Shown here piece after piece: positions 11,538 to 24,000 of a stretch of DNA of 64,000 nt. Where the stretch lies: NCBI GenBank assembly GCA_029532625.1, contig JARFXM010000011.1, forward strand, positions 3,423,501 through 3,487,500, read 5' to 3'. The stretch comes from Lomentospora prolificans. Its lineage: Eukaryota > Ascomycota > Sordariomycetes > Microascales > Microascaceae. Under the pieces are notes generated by a model. It was not told the origin of the DNA and did no database searches. It was given only the letters and a program-made list of their open reading frames with translations. Numbering within the stretch: the first letter of the stretch is position 1; each line of letters opens with the position of its first letter. Made by a program: the position numbers and the translations under genes.

Positions 11538-13446
11538 ATGTCCTCCGACAAAAAAGATCCCTCCCGGGGGCCCAGCCCCTCGAGGAGCGCAGACGCAGAC
11601 GCAGACACCGAAACCGTCCCAGTCACCGCCGACTTCAAACCGACCCGTGACTTCGTCCTCGCCTTCTCCTCCATGATCATGGTCGTCCTCGCCGTCGCCT
11701 TCGAAGCCACCACCCTGGCCGTCGCCCTCCCCATCATGAGCACCGACCTCGGCGGAACCGCTCTCCAAGCCTTCTGGTCCGGCACCGGCTTCCTCCTCGC
11801 CAGCGCCGTGTTCCAGCCCACCGTCGCTGGTCTGAGTGCCGTCTTCGGCCGTAGCAATGTAAGTCGTGGCCCTCCCCGCGCAAAATAACCCAACCCCACT
11901 ACCCCCATTGCCCTCCTTTCCTTTTTGCTAACCTGGGCCACCAAAAACCCCCCGAGCAGCTCATCTACATCTCATCCGCCTTCTTTGCCGCCGGCTCCCT
12001 CATCGCCGCCCTCGCCCAATCCTTCCCGGTCGTCGTCGCCGGCCGCGTCATCCAAGGCGGCGGCGGCGGCGGCATCATCGCTCTCACCGAAGTCATCGTC
12101 ACCGACCTCGTCCCCCTCGCCGACCGAGGCCGCTGGCTCGCCATCCTCTCCGCCGTCTGGTCCATCGGCACCGTCGCCGGCCCCCTCATCGGCGCCGGCT
12201 TCGCCCAAAACGTCTCGTGGCGCTGGATCTTCTGGATCAACCTGCCCATCATCGCCGTCGGAGCCGTCATGGTCTTCCTCTTCCTCAAGCAGGCCAAACT
12301 GCCCGGGAACATGGTCCAGAAGCTCAAGAGATTCGACTGGATCGGCGCCGTGCTCTTCACCGTCGGCTCCGGCAGCTTCTTGTTCGGCCTTTCGTCCGGC
12401 GGCGTCATGTACGAGTGGCGCTCGTGGCAGGTCCTTGTCTCCATCCTGGTCGGCGCCGCTGTCGTCGCCGCTTTTGGCGTCTGGGAGGTCGTCTTTGCCG
12501 AGCGCCTGGGCGTCGAGCTGTTGGTGCCCGCCGGATTGTTCAATAACTTTAGCACCATTTCGCTTTACGCCCAGGCTGTGCTCCACGGCGCCATCCTCTG
12601 GTCTCTCATTTACTTTTTGAGTGAGTCAAAACACCCTTCTCCCCCCTCCCCCTTTTCTCCTCTCCACTCTCTTCATTGTCTCTCCCTTTTTCTCTCAAGC
12701 GAGCACGTACTAACAGCAGCGTAAAAACAGTCCTCTACTACCAAGCCATCCTCTTCTACTCCCCCATCACCTCCGCCGTCGCCACCCTCCCCGAAACCCT
12801 CACCGTCGCCCCCTCCGGCATGGTCGTCGGCATCATCGCCTCCATCACCGGCCGCTACCGCTGGTCCCTCTGGTCCGGCTGGGTCATCGCCACCCTCGGC
12901 ACCGGCCTCCTCTACCTCCTGGACGAGAACACCTCCATCGCCCAATGGATCTTCATCAACATCCCCGTCGGCCTCGGCACCGGAATGCTCTTCCCCGCCA
13001 TGGGCCTCGGCATCCAGGCCTCCTGCCCGCCCCTCCTCAACGCCGAGGCCGCCGCCTTCTTCAGCTTCACCCGCACCTTTGGCCAGAGCGTCGGCGTCGC
13101 CGTCAGCGGCGTCCTCTTCCAAAACGTCTTTAGGCGCGAGCTAGAAAAGCTGCCCGCTTTCGCCGCCGACGCCCTGCACCTGTCCAGGGACGCCACCATC
13201 GTCGTCGGCGTCATCCAAGGCATGGAGACCTCCCCCCAGAAAACCGACCTCATCACCGCCTACAACGACGCCCTGAGGATCGTCTGGATCTTGCTGACTG
13301 CCCTCGCCGGCGTCAGCTTGCTGCTCAGCATCCCCGTCAAGGGCTTTTCTCTGCAGAGGGAGCATGTCACGAAGCAGGCGCTGGTCGCGGGTGAGAAGGC
13401 TAGTGATGCGGAGCCAGACGTCGAAAAGGGTGGTGTCAAGGCCTAG
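11538..13446 (+). CDS. Major facilitator superfamily efflux transporter (DHA2, 14-TM type)
   Basis: Three exons: 11538-11858, 11960-12620, 12731-13446. Donors are GTAAGT and GTGAGT, acceptors are CAG, and phases close to a 565-aa protein. A hydrophilic N-terminus of about 40 residues precedes the first membrane segment. Exon 2 carries the family hallmarks: AGRVIQGGGGGGIIALTEV, then ADRGRW, then AGPLIGAGFAQNVSWRWIFW with INLP. This WRWIFxINLP motif is typical of drug/H+ antiporter 2 (DHA2) transporters. Exon 3 gives YYQAILFYSPITSAVATLPE and the last membrane segments, and ends in a short charged tail. It probably exports toxic or secondary compounds across the plasma membrane; the substrate is not predictable. 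Third codon positions are overwhelmingly C, more so than in the neighbouring zinc transporter gene. It is convergent with that gene and has no biosynthetic genes beside it. Confidence 0.9.
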
Positions 13447-14246
13447 TGAGCCCTTCTCGCGCAAATTGAAGCTACGAACTGTAAAGGTCAAGAAAGACTG
13501 GGTCAAGTGTAATTATAGAACTAATGATACACCAGGCGCATGGCGTTGGGGCAACTCGCGATTTCCTTAATACATCTCATTTGTCAATAGTATAAAGTAA
13601 TAGAATCTTCACTCAAAATAATGGTCTCTGATGACTCGTACCTCGTTCCCTGGTTATCACCAAGCTTCGTTCAATTTGGGATCTGAATTCATACATTCGC
13701 TATTAGCAAAGAAGTAAGGTTCTTATCGCCTATTGCACGCTGGCAGACCGTAGTCTGCGTGTTACCCGCGGCATCTATCGTTTCGAGTCCAATGCGCAGT
13801 TTTTCTCGTCTACATGCGTTGAGCACCGTACGCAGCTCTAGTACCGATCCCTCCCTGTCCATCCCTTCAGTCCAAACAATGCAAAGCAAAGACAATGATA
13901 TGAAAAACACCACGTGAGGTTAAAGGGCCTTTGGGTTGCCGAAATAAAAATGTTTGTGAGCAAAGGCCTAACAACAAAAGCCTGGAAACCGCCGTTGCGC
14001 CTATATTATAACCGAGACGCCATTGACAACCCTAATAAGTATATAACCCAAGGAAATAGAAAAAGAGTATAGAAAGACGGTATTAGTGACATATATAAAC
14101 GAGAAAGGAAAGATACTTTTGCACCGCCAATCAAATACGCAGAAGAAGCACATGCCCGCCTCGCGATGGTACGTAACACGTCGCTTTCGACACAACGGGG
14201 ATTATCTGCCCAACGCTTCGAAGAGTGATCGGGCGCTGTACGGCAT
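13447..14246. other. Convergent 3' spacer between MFS and zinc transporter genes
   Basis: Both flanking genes end into this 800-bp A/T-richer stretch, which should hold both transcript 3' ends. No gene, repeat or RNA structure is evident. Confidence 0.6.
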
Positions 14247-16098
14247 TTAGTGGTGATGTCCGTGGCCGTCAGCGGGAGAGTGACTTATAGTAGAGGTGCT
14301 TAGCACACTACAACAGCCCTCTTGGTCACACTCATCGACGCACTCCAGCAGACACATAGGCACTTGCTGCTTCGATGATGTGGCGGGGCTCACGGCGCCA
14401 TCCCCGGCAATTTCTAGGGTAGGTGTGCGGGCTTCGTCGATGGTCGCAAACTCGCGATGCAGGCTCTTATCCGGACAAAACTCGGGCTGGATAGTGGCGC
14501 TATGGATGCCATACGCATGAAGACACTTTCTCGCACGCTTGGCGAGTTGCATGTACTTCTCACCGCCCTCCTCGGAAATTGGAAAGGAGACCTGCATGTG
14601 CATCGACGCAACAAGCTTGGTATCAGAAAGCTGCCAAACATGAATGTGATGGCAGCTGACGACACCGGGCAGGCTTTGGATATCATCACGCAACTCATTC
14701 ACGTCGATATAGTCGGGAGTTGCTTGAAGAAGAATTTTGGCCGTGGCAAAGGTAAGAGGCAGGGCGGATCGGAGAATAATGACTGTGATAAAGAGAGACA
14801 CAAGAGGATCGGTGTATAGCTTGTAGGGCCAATCGGTGAGCCAAATAACAAGAGCCGTAATGATGACACCAACATTTCCAAGGGCGTCTCCCAGGACGTG
14901 GAGAACCATGGCATGCATACCCATGTCGCCGTGGCTGTGACCGAGTCCGCCCCTGGGCTTGTCCTTCTTGGGCTTGCTGTGGTGATGGTGGACGTGAGTT
15001 TCGGAATCTCTTCGCGGTCTACCAGGAGTCGAGCCGATTCGGTTGGCCTCTAGCGGGGTCGGGTCCGCATCATCGAGCAGCGCTGTGCGTTCAGTGGCGA
15101 CTTCATGAGTCTCGGAGGACGAGGAAGATGAGGCGTCGTTGTATGCAGGTTGCGACCGCGAGGCCGCGATAATTTCCTGGCGGAAGCTCGAAGGATATAT
15201 GCTCAGGTCATCAATGCTAGCAAGCCGGGAATGATGGGCGCTGCCCGCCCTTCGGCGCGACCGTCCCCTCCCAGCCGCTGTGGTCTGGCGATCATCTGCA
15301 GCGCCATCAGACCTGACAGTAACCTGGCGTGACAGAGATGATGCCCTCGCGAGCGCAACGTGGGGCAAGACATCAGCGGCAACGCCATCCTCGTTAGCGG
15401 CTTCAGCATCAGTCCCGGAAATTTCCGCCCGGCCCTCCTCCGCTATCCGCTGTTCATTCTCGTTATGGTGAGCATGGTTGTGGTCGTGGACATGTCCCTC
15501 ACCATGCTCATGTCCGTGGCCGTGGTCATCTCCATGCCCATGATCGTGGCCGTGACCACCTAGAATGACGAATCCAACTAGGTTAGAAGCTAGGCCAAAA
15601 GAACCAACGATAAGCATGACCTTGGGGTTATTGATCTCAGGGGGGTCGAAGAATCGCGTAACGGCCTCGAGGACTATGGACACGCAAAGCGCGATCAGGA
15701 AAACGGCGTTGAAAAAAGCACCCAAAATCTCGGCTCGGAGCCACTACAGTTTCCCAGTTAGCCCTGGTCAGGCGGATAACAGCCTTCTATCACTAGCAGG
15801 AGCGTGAGAAAACCTACGCCATACGAAAATTTGTCCGTTGTGGCCCTTCTCGCAACAGAAACCGCCCATAAGCCGACGAGTAGGGATATTATGTCATTGA
15901 GCTATGTGCCAGTAGGAGAGCGGAGTTAGTCCAATTGTCCCGCAACCCCTTTGGCATGGAAAAAGATCGTACCATATGGAAGGCATCAGCGAGAAGCGCA
16001 AGAGAGCCGATCAGATAGCCCGATATCAACTCGATCAAGAAAAACACCGTGCAGATTACCACCATGGTGATGATCCGCGAAGATTTGGACCACGCCAT
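14247..16098 (-). CDS. ZRC1: Vacuolar zinc/cation diffusion facilitator (ZRC1/COT1 type)
   Basis: Three exons on the minus strand: 16098-15973, 15901-15818, 15743-14247, all phase 0, giving 568 aa. Exon 1 encodes the first membrane segments and ends ADAFHM; exon 2 continues LNDIISLLVGLWAV and ends SYG; exon 3 begins WLRAEILGA. The junctions reconstruct the canonical metal-site motif HMLND (H41, D45). The second site is HVLGD (about H352, D356). Between them is a His-rich loop of HGHD/HGHG repeats (about residues 130-165) and a long Ser-rich cytosolic insertion with a second His patch. The C-terminal cytosolic domain has HIHVWQLSDTKLVASMHM. The tail contains a Cys cluster (CLLECVDECDQEGCC) that could bind metal. 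The family moves Zn2+ (and Co2+/Cd2+) into the vacuole in exchange for protons. The regulator cannot be read from the sequence. Confidence 0.93.
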
Positions 16099-19000
16099 GG
16101 CTAGTGTCGACGACTCCGGGGAAATGGTAGAGTCAAACTCCGATCTGTCGTCTCGTCGGACGTAAATTAGTCGAGGCCGAGGCAATCGTGGATTCGAGTC
16201 CGACGGCAGAAGGAAAATCGGGCAAGGATTTTGATGCCGGTATTCCAAGGGGTAACCGGCGATGCGCTCGAGATTGATTTTTGCTCGGGAAATTTGGTCT
16301 CGAGGTGAGCGCGCTGGAGAAGGAAAGAAAAGAGGAATGGCGCGCGCTATTTCAACAGTGGCGTCGATAAATTCAGCTGCTGGCGATTCGAAGTTTGTAA
16401 GGTCCGACTGGCGTCACCAGGATGCTGGCGGTTCTGATTACGTCAACCCTGAACAGGAACGACACTCGTCCACCACAAGTCAAAGACGAAATTTTTCTCG
16501 GATATCGGACAGGGTAACAGCAAGTCACCACGACAATGCGTCTTTCGACGCGTGCCAGCACTCTGAAAGGGGTTTACTGCGGCTTTTTGAATCGTCGCAA
16601 GTCACGGTTGCAAAGCGGGGTGAAAAAGGACCAAACAAACTGAAGCCAAGGGCCTTTCACGAAATTCGAGTCCAAGCTGGCTCTTTGCCACGATCCAATG
16701 AGTGCAAAGGTGGAGTAGATTCGCCGGCCTTCTAGACCAAGAACTGCATGGCGCCACCCTAATGTTTCCTCTTCTACTGTGTGTGTGATGGAAACTCCCC
16801 ACAAGGCGAAGTGCAGGGCCGAAAAGGAGTCAGTTGTGATCGCAATGAACTGATCGCATCTCTCTGGTCGAATCAACTGTGCCCAACTCCTCCACCGTGT
16901 TTAGACACCCACCGCAAGCTTACCTCCCGGAGGCTTGGCTCTCGGAGCTTTAAGGGGCCTCTTGCGTCACTTGATCAATCCATCCCCGATCTCGGCAGGC
17001 CCTTTGCCATACTTCCAACAACCACATCCCACCTTTCTAACTCACGATCTCAAGTCACCCCAACGGAAGCTCAGTTATAATCCTCAAAAGTTGGATTGGA
17101 TTATTGGTTAATTTCACTGCTAGCAGCTCTGGATCAGCTCGACCGGAGAACGAGCGAGCTCGGGAATGTCCGGGATATTCCCGTTGTCGCATGTCCATGA
17201 AGATGTCTTAGACACGCCCCAGTCTACTTGGAGTATTTCATCTCAGCTTTGATATCCAGCCTCGGACATCTGGAGTTTCCGCACGCCTGATCACTCTGTA
17301 GCAGGGCCGTCCTAATTCAAATATCGTAGAGTGCTATACTCCGTCAGCGTCTAAGCCGAGTGACGCGAGATCAAGAGACTTGCCATATGGAGCAACCTCC
17401 TCGAAACAGAGCTTAGAACAAAAATGCTGACCCTCTGTATCAGAAATAGCCAGATTCGTCCTCTACGACGTGTTTCGCGAGGGCTTGTCTGTCATGCGAG
17501 GCCTATACATCGTCCGCCATCCTACGGACGCTCCTTCGTCGAGGGCTTATGAATGCAGATCGCCAGAGCATCCTCTAACCTTTCATTTCCCGCTACCTGA
17601 ATTATACATGATCTTCTATGCCAAAGTATATCATAGGCACGTTATTTCGACAGTTGCCAAGGCAGGAGTTAAACTCAGGCTTCTCCGAGAGGCCGTGTTA
17701 CACCGATTCGTCCGATATCTAGAGAGCCACCGGCACTAGGATGCGTTCGAAGTGTCGCACGGCTAGGCCCTTCTCCTCAAAGAGTGTTCCGAGAACGGAT
17801 GTCGCGTTTCAATTTTGCCATGCGGCTCTATCTAATTCATAAGGAGCCAGGATAAGATCGTTTGTAACATTCCATTTCTATTCAGTTGCTTTAAGGCTTA
17901 TATAGTTGCCAGGGGCGTGGTTATTGCTGCCATTAATATAACTGCGAGAATCGCACCGAGCTTTCCTGGTTGTCTCAACTTACACCGCGAATACAATAGG
18001 ATCAGCCCCGAACGGGTCTCGAATCAATATGTCGGGTTTACGAGTAACGGTGTATCTATAGCAGACTGAAATTATACACTAGGTCAGGGAGCTATATCTC
18101 GCACCCGCTCTGTGTGTCTCAACCCAATCCGGAGAGCCAGTCAGCTCAAGGCCGACAAAGCTTCGATTTTCCTCGACACCCGTTCAACAGCACAGAAACG
18201 CCTCGGTGCCTGTTCCCCGTCATGCAAGAATAGCTAGCTGTCTGCAGCCTTTATATCGGGGCCCTGGCAACACGTAATCCAATAAACCGTTTATCCCCGA
18301 TACGCCTTTTAAGCCTATATGGCTTTTTTTCTCCCTCACGTCTTCGGCTCGGGGCGACCTCACCCGGGGTAAAATGTCCCACGGCACGCTTCGCACAAAT
18401 TAGGATCAGCATTGGCCGTTCTAGAGTACCCTTGACCTTTCCCTTGACATTGCATTCAATGATGAAAGCGCGCGTCGGTATAATATGCGTACAATCAATA
18501 GCAAAGGCGGCTAATGCACGAGATTCGGCCCCAAGTGTGGCAAGTATCCAAGTTTCAAGGACGAAAGGAAGAAGGTAAAGATACGGAGGGAGAGCCACTG
18601 AAGGGGTGAAAAAAGGCATCAGAGTACTTTCTAGCCCATTTCCTCTATATTCATTCTCTATTTTGATCCATTCGGTTGATTTCACGGCAAGAGCGCGGCA
18701 GCGTTGCACGGGTCATAATGCAAATCTTTGAGCGGCGTTAATGTGTCCGGTCGTTTCCTTTGGCCAGAGTCCGCATGAAGTCGAGCCGTAAGCTTCCATG
18801 GCCGCGTATAAACTTGGCCCGTCTTAAATGGTGTTTGGTCGTTCGCTACATCGCCACCCTTTTGTTCGAGTGCGCTCATGCAGCCAGCTTAAGCTAGGAG
18901 ATTGGAAATTTTTGAAAGCCGCCAGGACCGTACCTGCGCGCGGTAGTCTTCGTTCTCCATTATATCCATGATGTGTCAAAGCACATAATGTGAACAAGAA

Positions 19001-19590
19001 ACGAGGCCCCTCTATAGTCCTCCTTTGCCGAGACTCTTTCATCGGTCCCTGGACCGCTCATCTCCAACGTGGTTGGTACTGGGAGAAAGAAGAACAGGAG
19101 ACGTCTAAGCCATCTGGGACGAGTATCTATCGGACCCGGCAGATGCTTATGTGTAAAGGGCGTGGCGGCACGTAGGGATCATTTTAGCCCCTGCAGTTGT
19201 CAAGCGTCGTTAGGTCCGCCGGGCCTGGCTATGAAGATAATAGCTGCTCCATCTCGACTCGACTAAGGTAGAATACCCCTCAATCTTTATTTCAAACCGA
19301 GATATTATTTGACCTGCAGCTTCCGCCAGAGTGGGTATCGGATGACTTCTAGCCCATGCTGTACCAACGCCGATGCCCTAGAATGCAAATAATTCCGGGA
19401 TGTGCATGACGGGATCTTGTCTCGCTCGCTGTGTGGCGTTTCGAAGGCAAATAGTTCCCGGATTCATTAACGGGGCTATCAATCAGACAACTCATCAAGT
19501 AGGTTCCGATCAGAAATTGGCCGCCTCAATGTTTTGAAGGTCTGAAACTTTTTAATCAAGGTGTCCTGAACAAACGTCCACCCTGAGGGA
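16099..19590. other. Gene-poor region 5' of the zinc transporter
   Basis: No convincing gene was found on either strand. The longest frames (16262-16735 plus, 18251-18709 minus) lack recognisable domains and I see no exon structure around them. The sequence is A/T-richer and less biased than the genes. It may hold decayed coding or repeat sequence that I cannot identify by eye. Confidence 0.5.
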
Positions 19591-21096
19591 CTACACTCCT
19601 TCTGCCTTGATGACGCCGACACTTAGAACTAAGCCGAGGAATACTAGCCCTAGCTACGTAAGCGAAACGCAGAGACGCGTATATTAGTTTCAAATGCAGC
19701 TTGGAAGACGAAGGTAAAAAGCAGGAGAGTTGCTCATTTGACTTACAAGGATACTTCCAAAGCCTAAGATCGCCACCTCAAACCCACCCGCAAGGGCTTT
19801 TCCAGTGGAAACTGCGTGCTGATGTCTCCAGGTTCGGCAACCACCAAGAAGGACAGTCAATATGGAGAAGCAGAGGCATACTGAGGCCATTGGTCTGCCA
19901 ATCTCAGTATAACCGAACCCTTCATCCTGCTGGTTGAGGAGAAACAACTGGGATATCAACGTTCCCATGATCGCGAATACCAGAGACGTTCTGAAATATC
20001 CGAGAAAGGTTCGTTCGATAGCTAGACGTCCGTGGTGTGTTAATAGGTATCATTTTACGTTAAAAATAAAGATATGCGCATAAGAAAAGATAACATCGTC
20101 ATCCGGGGAATGCGGGAGACAAAGACATTGGGATAGAAGCCTTGTACGACGTATTTCGACCCCTCTAACACCACTAGGAGATGACCTTCCATCGAGACTT
20201 CGTAACCACATGTAAAAAGCGACGGGCGGCGCATCCACTGGTATACTTGAGACTCGGCTTTTTCGATTAAGAGTTGGTGTAGATATTGTAAGAGAGCTAC
20301 TCCTTCCTTGGCGAGATTGATTCAAAGTCATGAGGGCGAAACCAGGCAAGGCACAGAGATGAGGAAATGAAGGCAACTTTGCCCGTTGACGGATGGAGAA
20401 TGATACACTCTAGCGAACCTCGCGGGTTGCTCCCATAAGCGCGGAAACGGCACGGGAGGAAGGAAGATCTCAGCGGCCCAACTAGCGAGGGGGCGGGATG
20501 GATTATGTTGACCTACACCTACTTCTCCAATCCATGCAGATATTCTTCGGACGGCACGAGAATCTGAGATCCATGGCCCCCGATATCGATTGCAGAATAA
20601 CAAAGACAGGATGGATAGGTGGCGATCGAAGGGCATGGGTGCGGAAGACGGGTCGTGATCCCGCCAACATTCGATGTGCTAGGGAGGCATACGTGACGAA
20701 GGACAGATGTTGACTGTCAAACATACCTAGGTGGTCTCGGCTAGCTTCAGGCTGAACAACCATGCTAACATGGTTTGACCAGAACTTAGAGAGAGGCGAC
20801 TTGTCGCCCACCGACTGGACTGTGGTTGGCAAGCTGACATTCGAGACTCCACATGGCCCCGCATCATCGTCTTCGGAGGGGTTAGAGGTAATACTACAGG
20901 AGCTAGGCCTATTGCTGGGCTGTAGGTTGGACAGTTCAACATCCGCGGTGGGCTGCATCGTCGACCCCTCTGAGATTGGGGAGTTGGAGCGAGTGGTCCC
21001 ATGCGCACTCCGAGTATGCCGCTGGTAGGCTACTCCAAGGGGCTGCATGCTTTCGGGCGATGGGGCACCTTCAAACCGAGCTCCCTCCGGAAACAT
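19591..21096 (-). CDS. DUF202-domain membrane protein (YidH-like), with an unusually long intron
   Basis: I reassembled three exons on the minus strand: 21096-20727, 20021-19747, 19653-19591, giving 235 aa. Exon 1 encodes a disordered Ser/Pro-rich N-terminus, then KFWSNHVSMVVQPEASRDHL. Exon 2 continues AIERTFLGYFRTSLVFAIMG, a textbook DUF202 start ((A)xERTFLxYxRTSL). It then has a second membrane span, the RTWRHQ and STGKALAGGFEVAILGFGS segments, and exon 3 finishes with a third span (LGLVFLGLVLSVGVI). Donors are GTATGT and GTAAGT, acceptors TAG, with a TTAAC branch point before exon 2. Intron 1 is 705 bp; every other intron in the window is 52-132 bp. The frames are intact. Fungal DUF202 proteins are small three-span membrane proteins of unknown biochemical role. 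No single exon shows the whole domain, so this gene is easy to miss. Confidence 0.85.
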
Positions 21097-24000
21097 GGCA
21101 GGAACGCCGGGTTTACTCCCATACAGAAGGGCGTACTGCGTTCTATGCCCTTGGTCTTCTTTGAAATTGAGATTAGCTCAGCTCTTGGCTTTGTCGTCAT
21201 CCTACCCTAGGAATGGCATGGGTGTCGATTGTGGTCAATCAGGATTACAGGGACCAATGGCACCTATTGTGATACCTGGATGTAGAGACAGGGCTCACCT
21301 TCGGACAGGAATAACTACCCGAGGTTCCGACGGGGAGGACAGCCGGGCTGGTCGTGATGTTCCCACGGTTGTTGGTAGGCAAGCTGGTATGGATTGGCAG
21401 AGTATGCCCTTGAATTATGTCTGTTTCTAGCGATCAAATGGAGGGCTGGTTGGAGCAGTAAAGGTCTCCGTAATGGTGTCTCCTTGCGGGGTAGTGGGGA
21501 GGCGATTCAATCGACGGTGTATGGGATCCTAAGACGTTGGCGGCCGAGATAGGTGGTTTTAACGCGGATAATGGAGGCTCGGGGCGATGGCTGATCTATG
21601 AGGTTGCGGGCGCCAAGCGAAATCTCTAAGGAATGGAGTGGTGAAGTGGTATATTTGTGAAGCTGGTCAAAGCCCGGGAAACGATAATAGGTTATGATTG
21701 AATTTGCCAGATGATGGAGAGTCCGAGCCGCACGTGGAGTTGCGGTTACTAGTTGTTGGTTGCTCCACCCGATCAGAGCTCCTTTGCTCTTTCTAACCTA
21801 GCGCAGGTCGCTATTTTTTCTTCCTTTTCTTCGTATCAACACCACCTCACGATCCTTTCCATAAGAGGGAATGGCTCGAGGGAGGGGGATTGTGAGCAAA
21901 ACCGTCATCAATCCATCTAGTGTTAGAGTCACGATAAGTGGTATCAACGATTAAAGTTGGTCTGTCCTTGGCTGCATATCAAAGTTTGGAATGAATAGTA
22001 ATCAGGAAATCCTCTTTTCATGTAACTATGTAAGGTATACAGGCTTGTCGTTGGCTAGATAAGATTTCCGAATCGTGAAATGTGCGAAATCCTCGACCAT
22101 TCGCCAATTGCCAACGTGGAGGAGAGTCCCGTGGTCTAAATGAACAAACGATGACGCCGATAATCTCTCGGCCGTTGCTGCTAGACTGCATGTTGCTTTT
22201 GCTCTTGCATGCACCTCTCCCATCCTGACTAATGAGCTTTCGCGACCACTCCAAGAGCTAGACTGGGTGTCCTGCAGAACAATATTTCGGGAACCTCAAA
22301 TAGGGACATTTGTTCTTTGGTTAGATCTAAAAAATTCCAGAAGGCACAGGTGGCGCAAAGCTAGAATGGTTCGGAAAATTGCCCGATTTAAACCACGATA
22401 GACAAGCCTCCGGTCTCATGCAGTTTCATTCGATTCGGATAGTTTGTCATGCGGATAATCACTGATCGCAGTCTTATGGCACCAAAGCGATTATTACCTA
22501 ACTGTGCAGGTTTTTGGAACAGGAACAAACGGTTCCTTCCTCCCGCGTCCCCAGATCTTCTGTCTAGAGATTGATCCCCGCTGCGATCCTTGTCTTTCGG
22601 TCCTTGGCGGCCTTGCCTTGATGATGGTACCTTGCCTGCCATTGGCCCGCCATGGACGTGACTGGCAACTGATAGCCAGAGGCGCTACTGGCCACCAGAG
22701 AATGGGGTACGGGGGAGGGTGGTTTTTCATTCCGTCAGTATCCCTAGCCGCCATAAGCTCCAGTGCGCGAGGCGACGCCACCGTCATTTGTTAAAAGCGG
22801 GAGGTTCACACCGTTCCAGCGTACGCTTGCCAGGCTCTGCGAACGGGCTTTCGTGCTTGGTGCGTTGTGCATGTTCCGTCACCTAATGCGGAGTAACGGT
22901 AAAATTATCCTTCACGGAACGGAGATTCCCCGATGGTCAAGTCGTACCGTATGGTTGGATTGACAGTGCGGCGGGTCTATCTTATTCTTGGAGTTTGGGA
23001 CAGGGCAGGGGGAAAGCGTGCAGAAGGCCTACATATTGTAGGATTAGACATATGGCAGCATTTCCCGCTCGCATTATCTCATTCCTAGCTCCTAATGTTG
23101 CGATATCATATACCCCCACGAAGAACCCGGGGTGCGCACCTCTGACCCCTCTTGGGCCGCGGGCGGGAGACAGTGAATTGAATCTGGCATTCTTCCAGAA
23201 GGCCGTTGAACCCTTCTTACGTTTGATTACACCCAGGAGACTTAGGCCGAGGGTATAATGTACCACTACACCGTCGAAGTGCATTCTATTCGTGTGTTGG
23301 CATCGGCTGATCCGGAATCGAGTGTACATGTTTTATTCTGACTAGCCAGCCATATCCATATCATATACATTAAGTGCTGGCCTGGATGGTCAGGAACAGG
23401 AATGGAGGGGGGAGTTGCGGGCCGGAGAGCCGCTAGAGCGACAACCTCCTTGGGCCCATGTTGGGACAACACCTCGTGGGATAGCCGCCCCGCCGAGCCA
23501 GTGTCACCCTGGAACTGGGGAAGGGAGGGTTTTCGATCCGTGGTCGACGCGGAGTACTCCAGTACACGCCAAGCACACTGTGGATCGCTGTTGCAACAGG
23601 TACCCCTGACACTAGATTACGAGTACCCCGGGCTGGCGGACAAGTGGCGAGTCCAAATGTTGCCCCCCAAGGAATTTCTTCCGTTCCGCGTTCCGAAAGA
23701 TTGACGGGTTCAGCCATCCAATGTAAGGAAAGGAAATACCAAAAGTAGGGAAAAGCGAGCAAGGAAATCATTCTCCGCAACAAGAGAAGGGTTTTGAAAG
23801 AGTTTGGATGATATTCTGATCTCCTTGATCAATCAGCCATATGAATTTAGACAAAACGCCGTTCAACCCTCACATCTACATTTCGCTACCTCTCAATGAC
23901 AATTGGTCCTGCGTTTCGCTCTCTCGAAAAGCCGGAAAAAAAAGAGAAAAAAAATGCAAGAGGGTACTTGAACGGGGTCTCGGTCCAACGGCAATCGGCC

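Noticed and set aside
16185..16205. tRNA B-box-like GATTCGAGTCC
   Set aside because: There is no A box, cloverleaf or acceptor stem at the proper distance, and it sits in the zinc transporter leader. Similar single matches near 420 and 16665 also fail.
18251..18709. 152-aa minus-strand frame in the gene-poor region
   Set aside because: It has no recognisable domain or neighbouring exons. It could be decayed coding sequence but I cannot support it.
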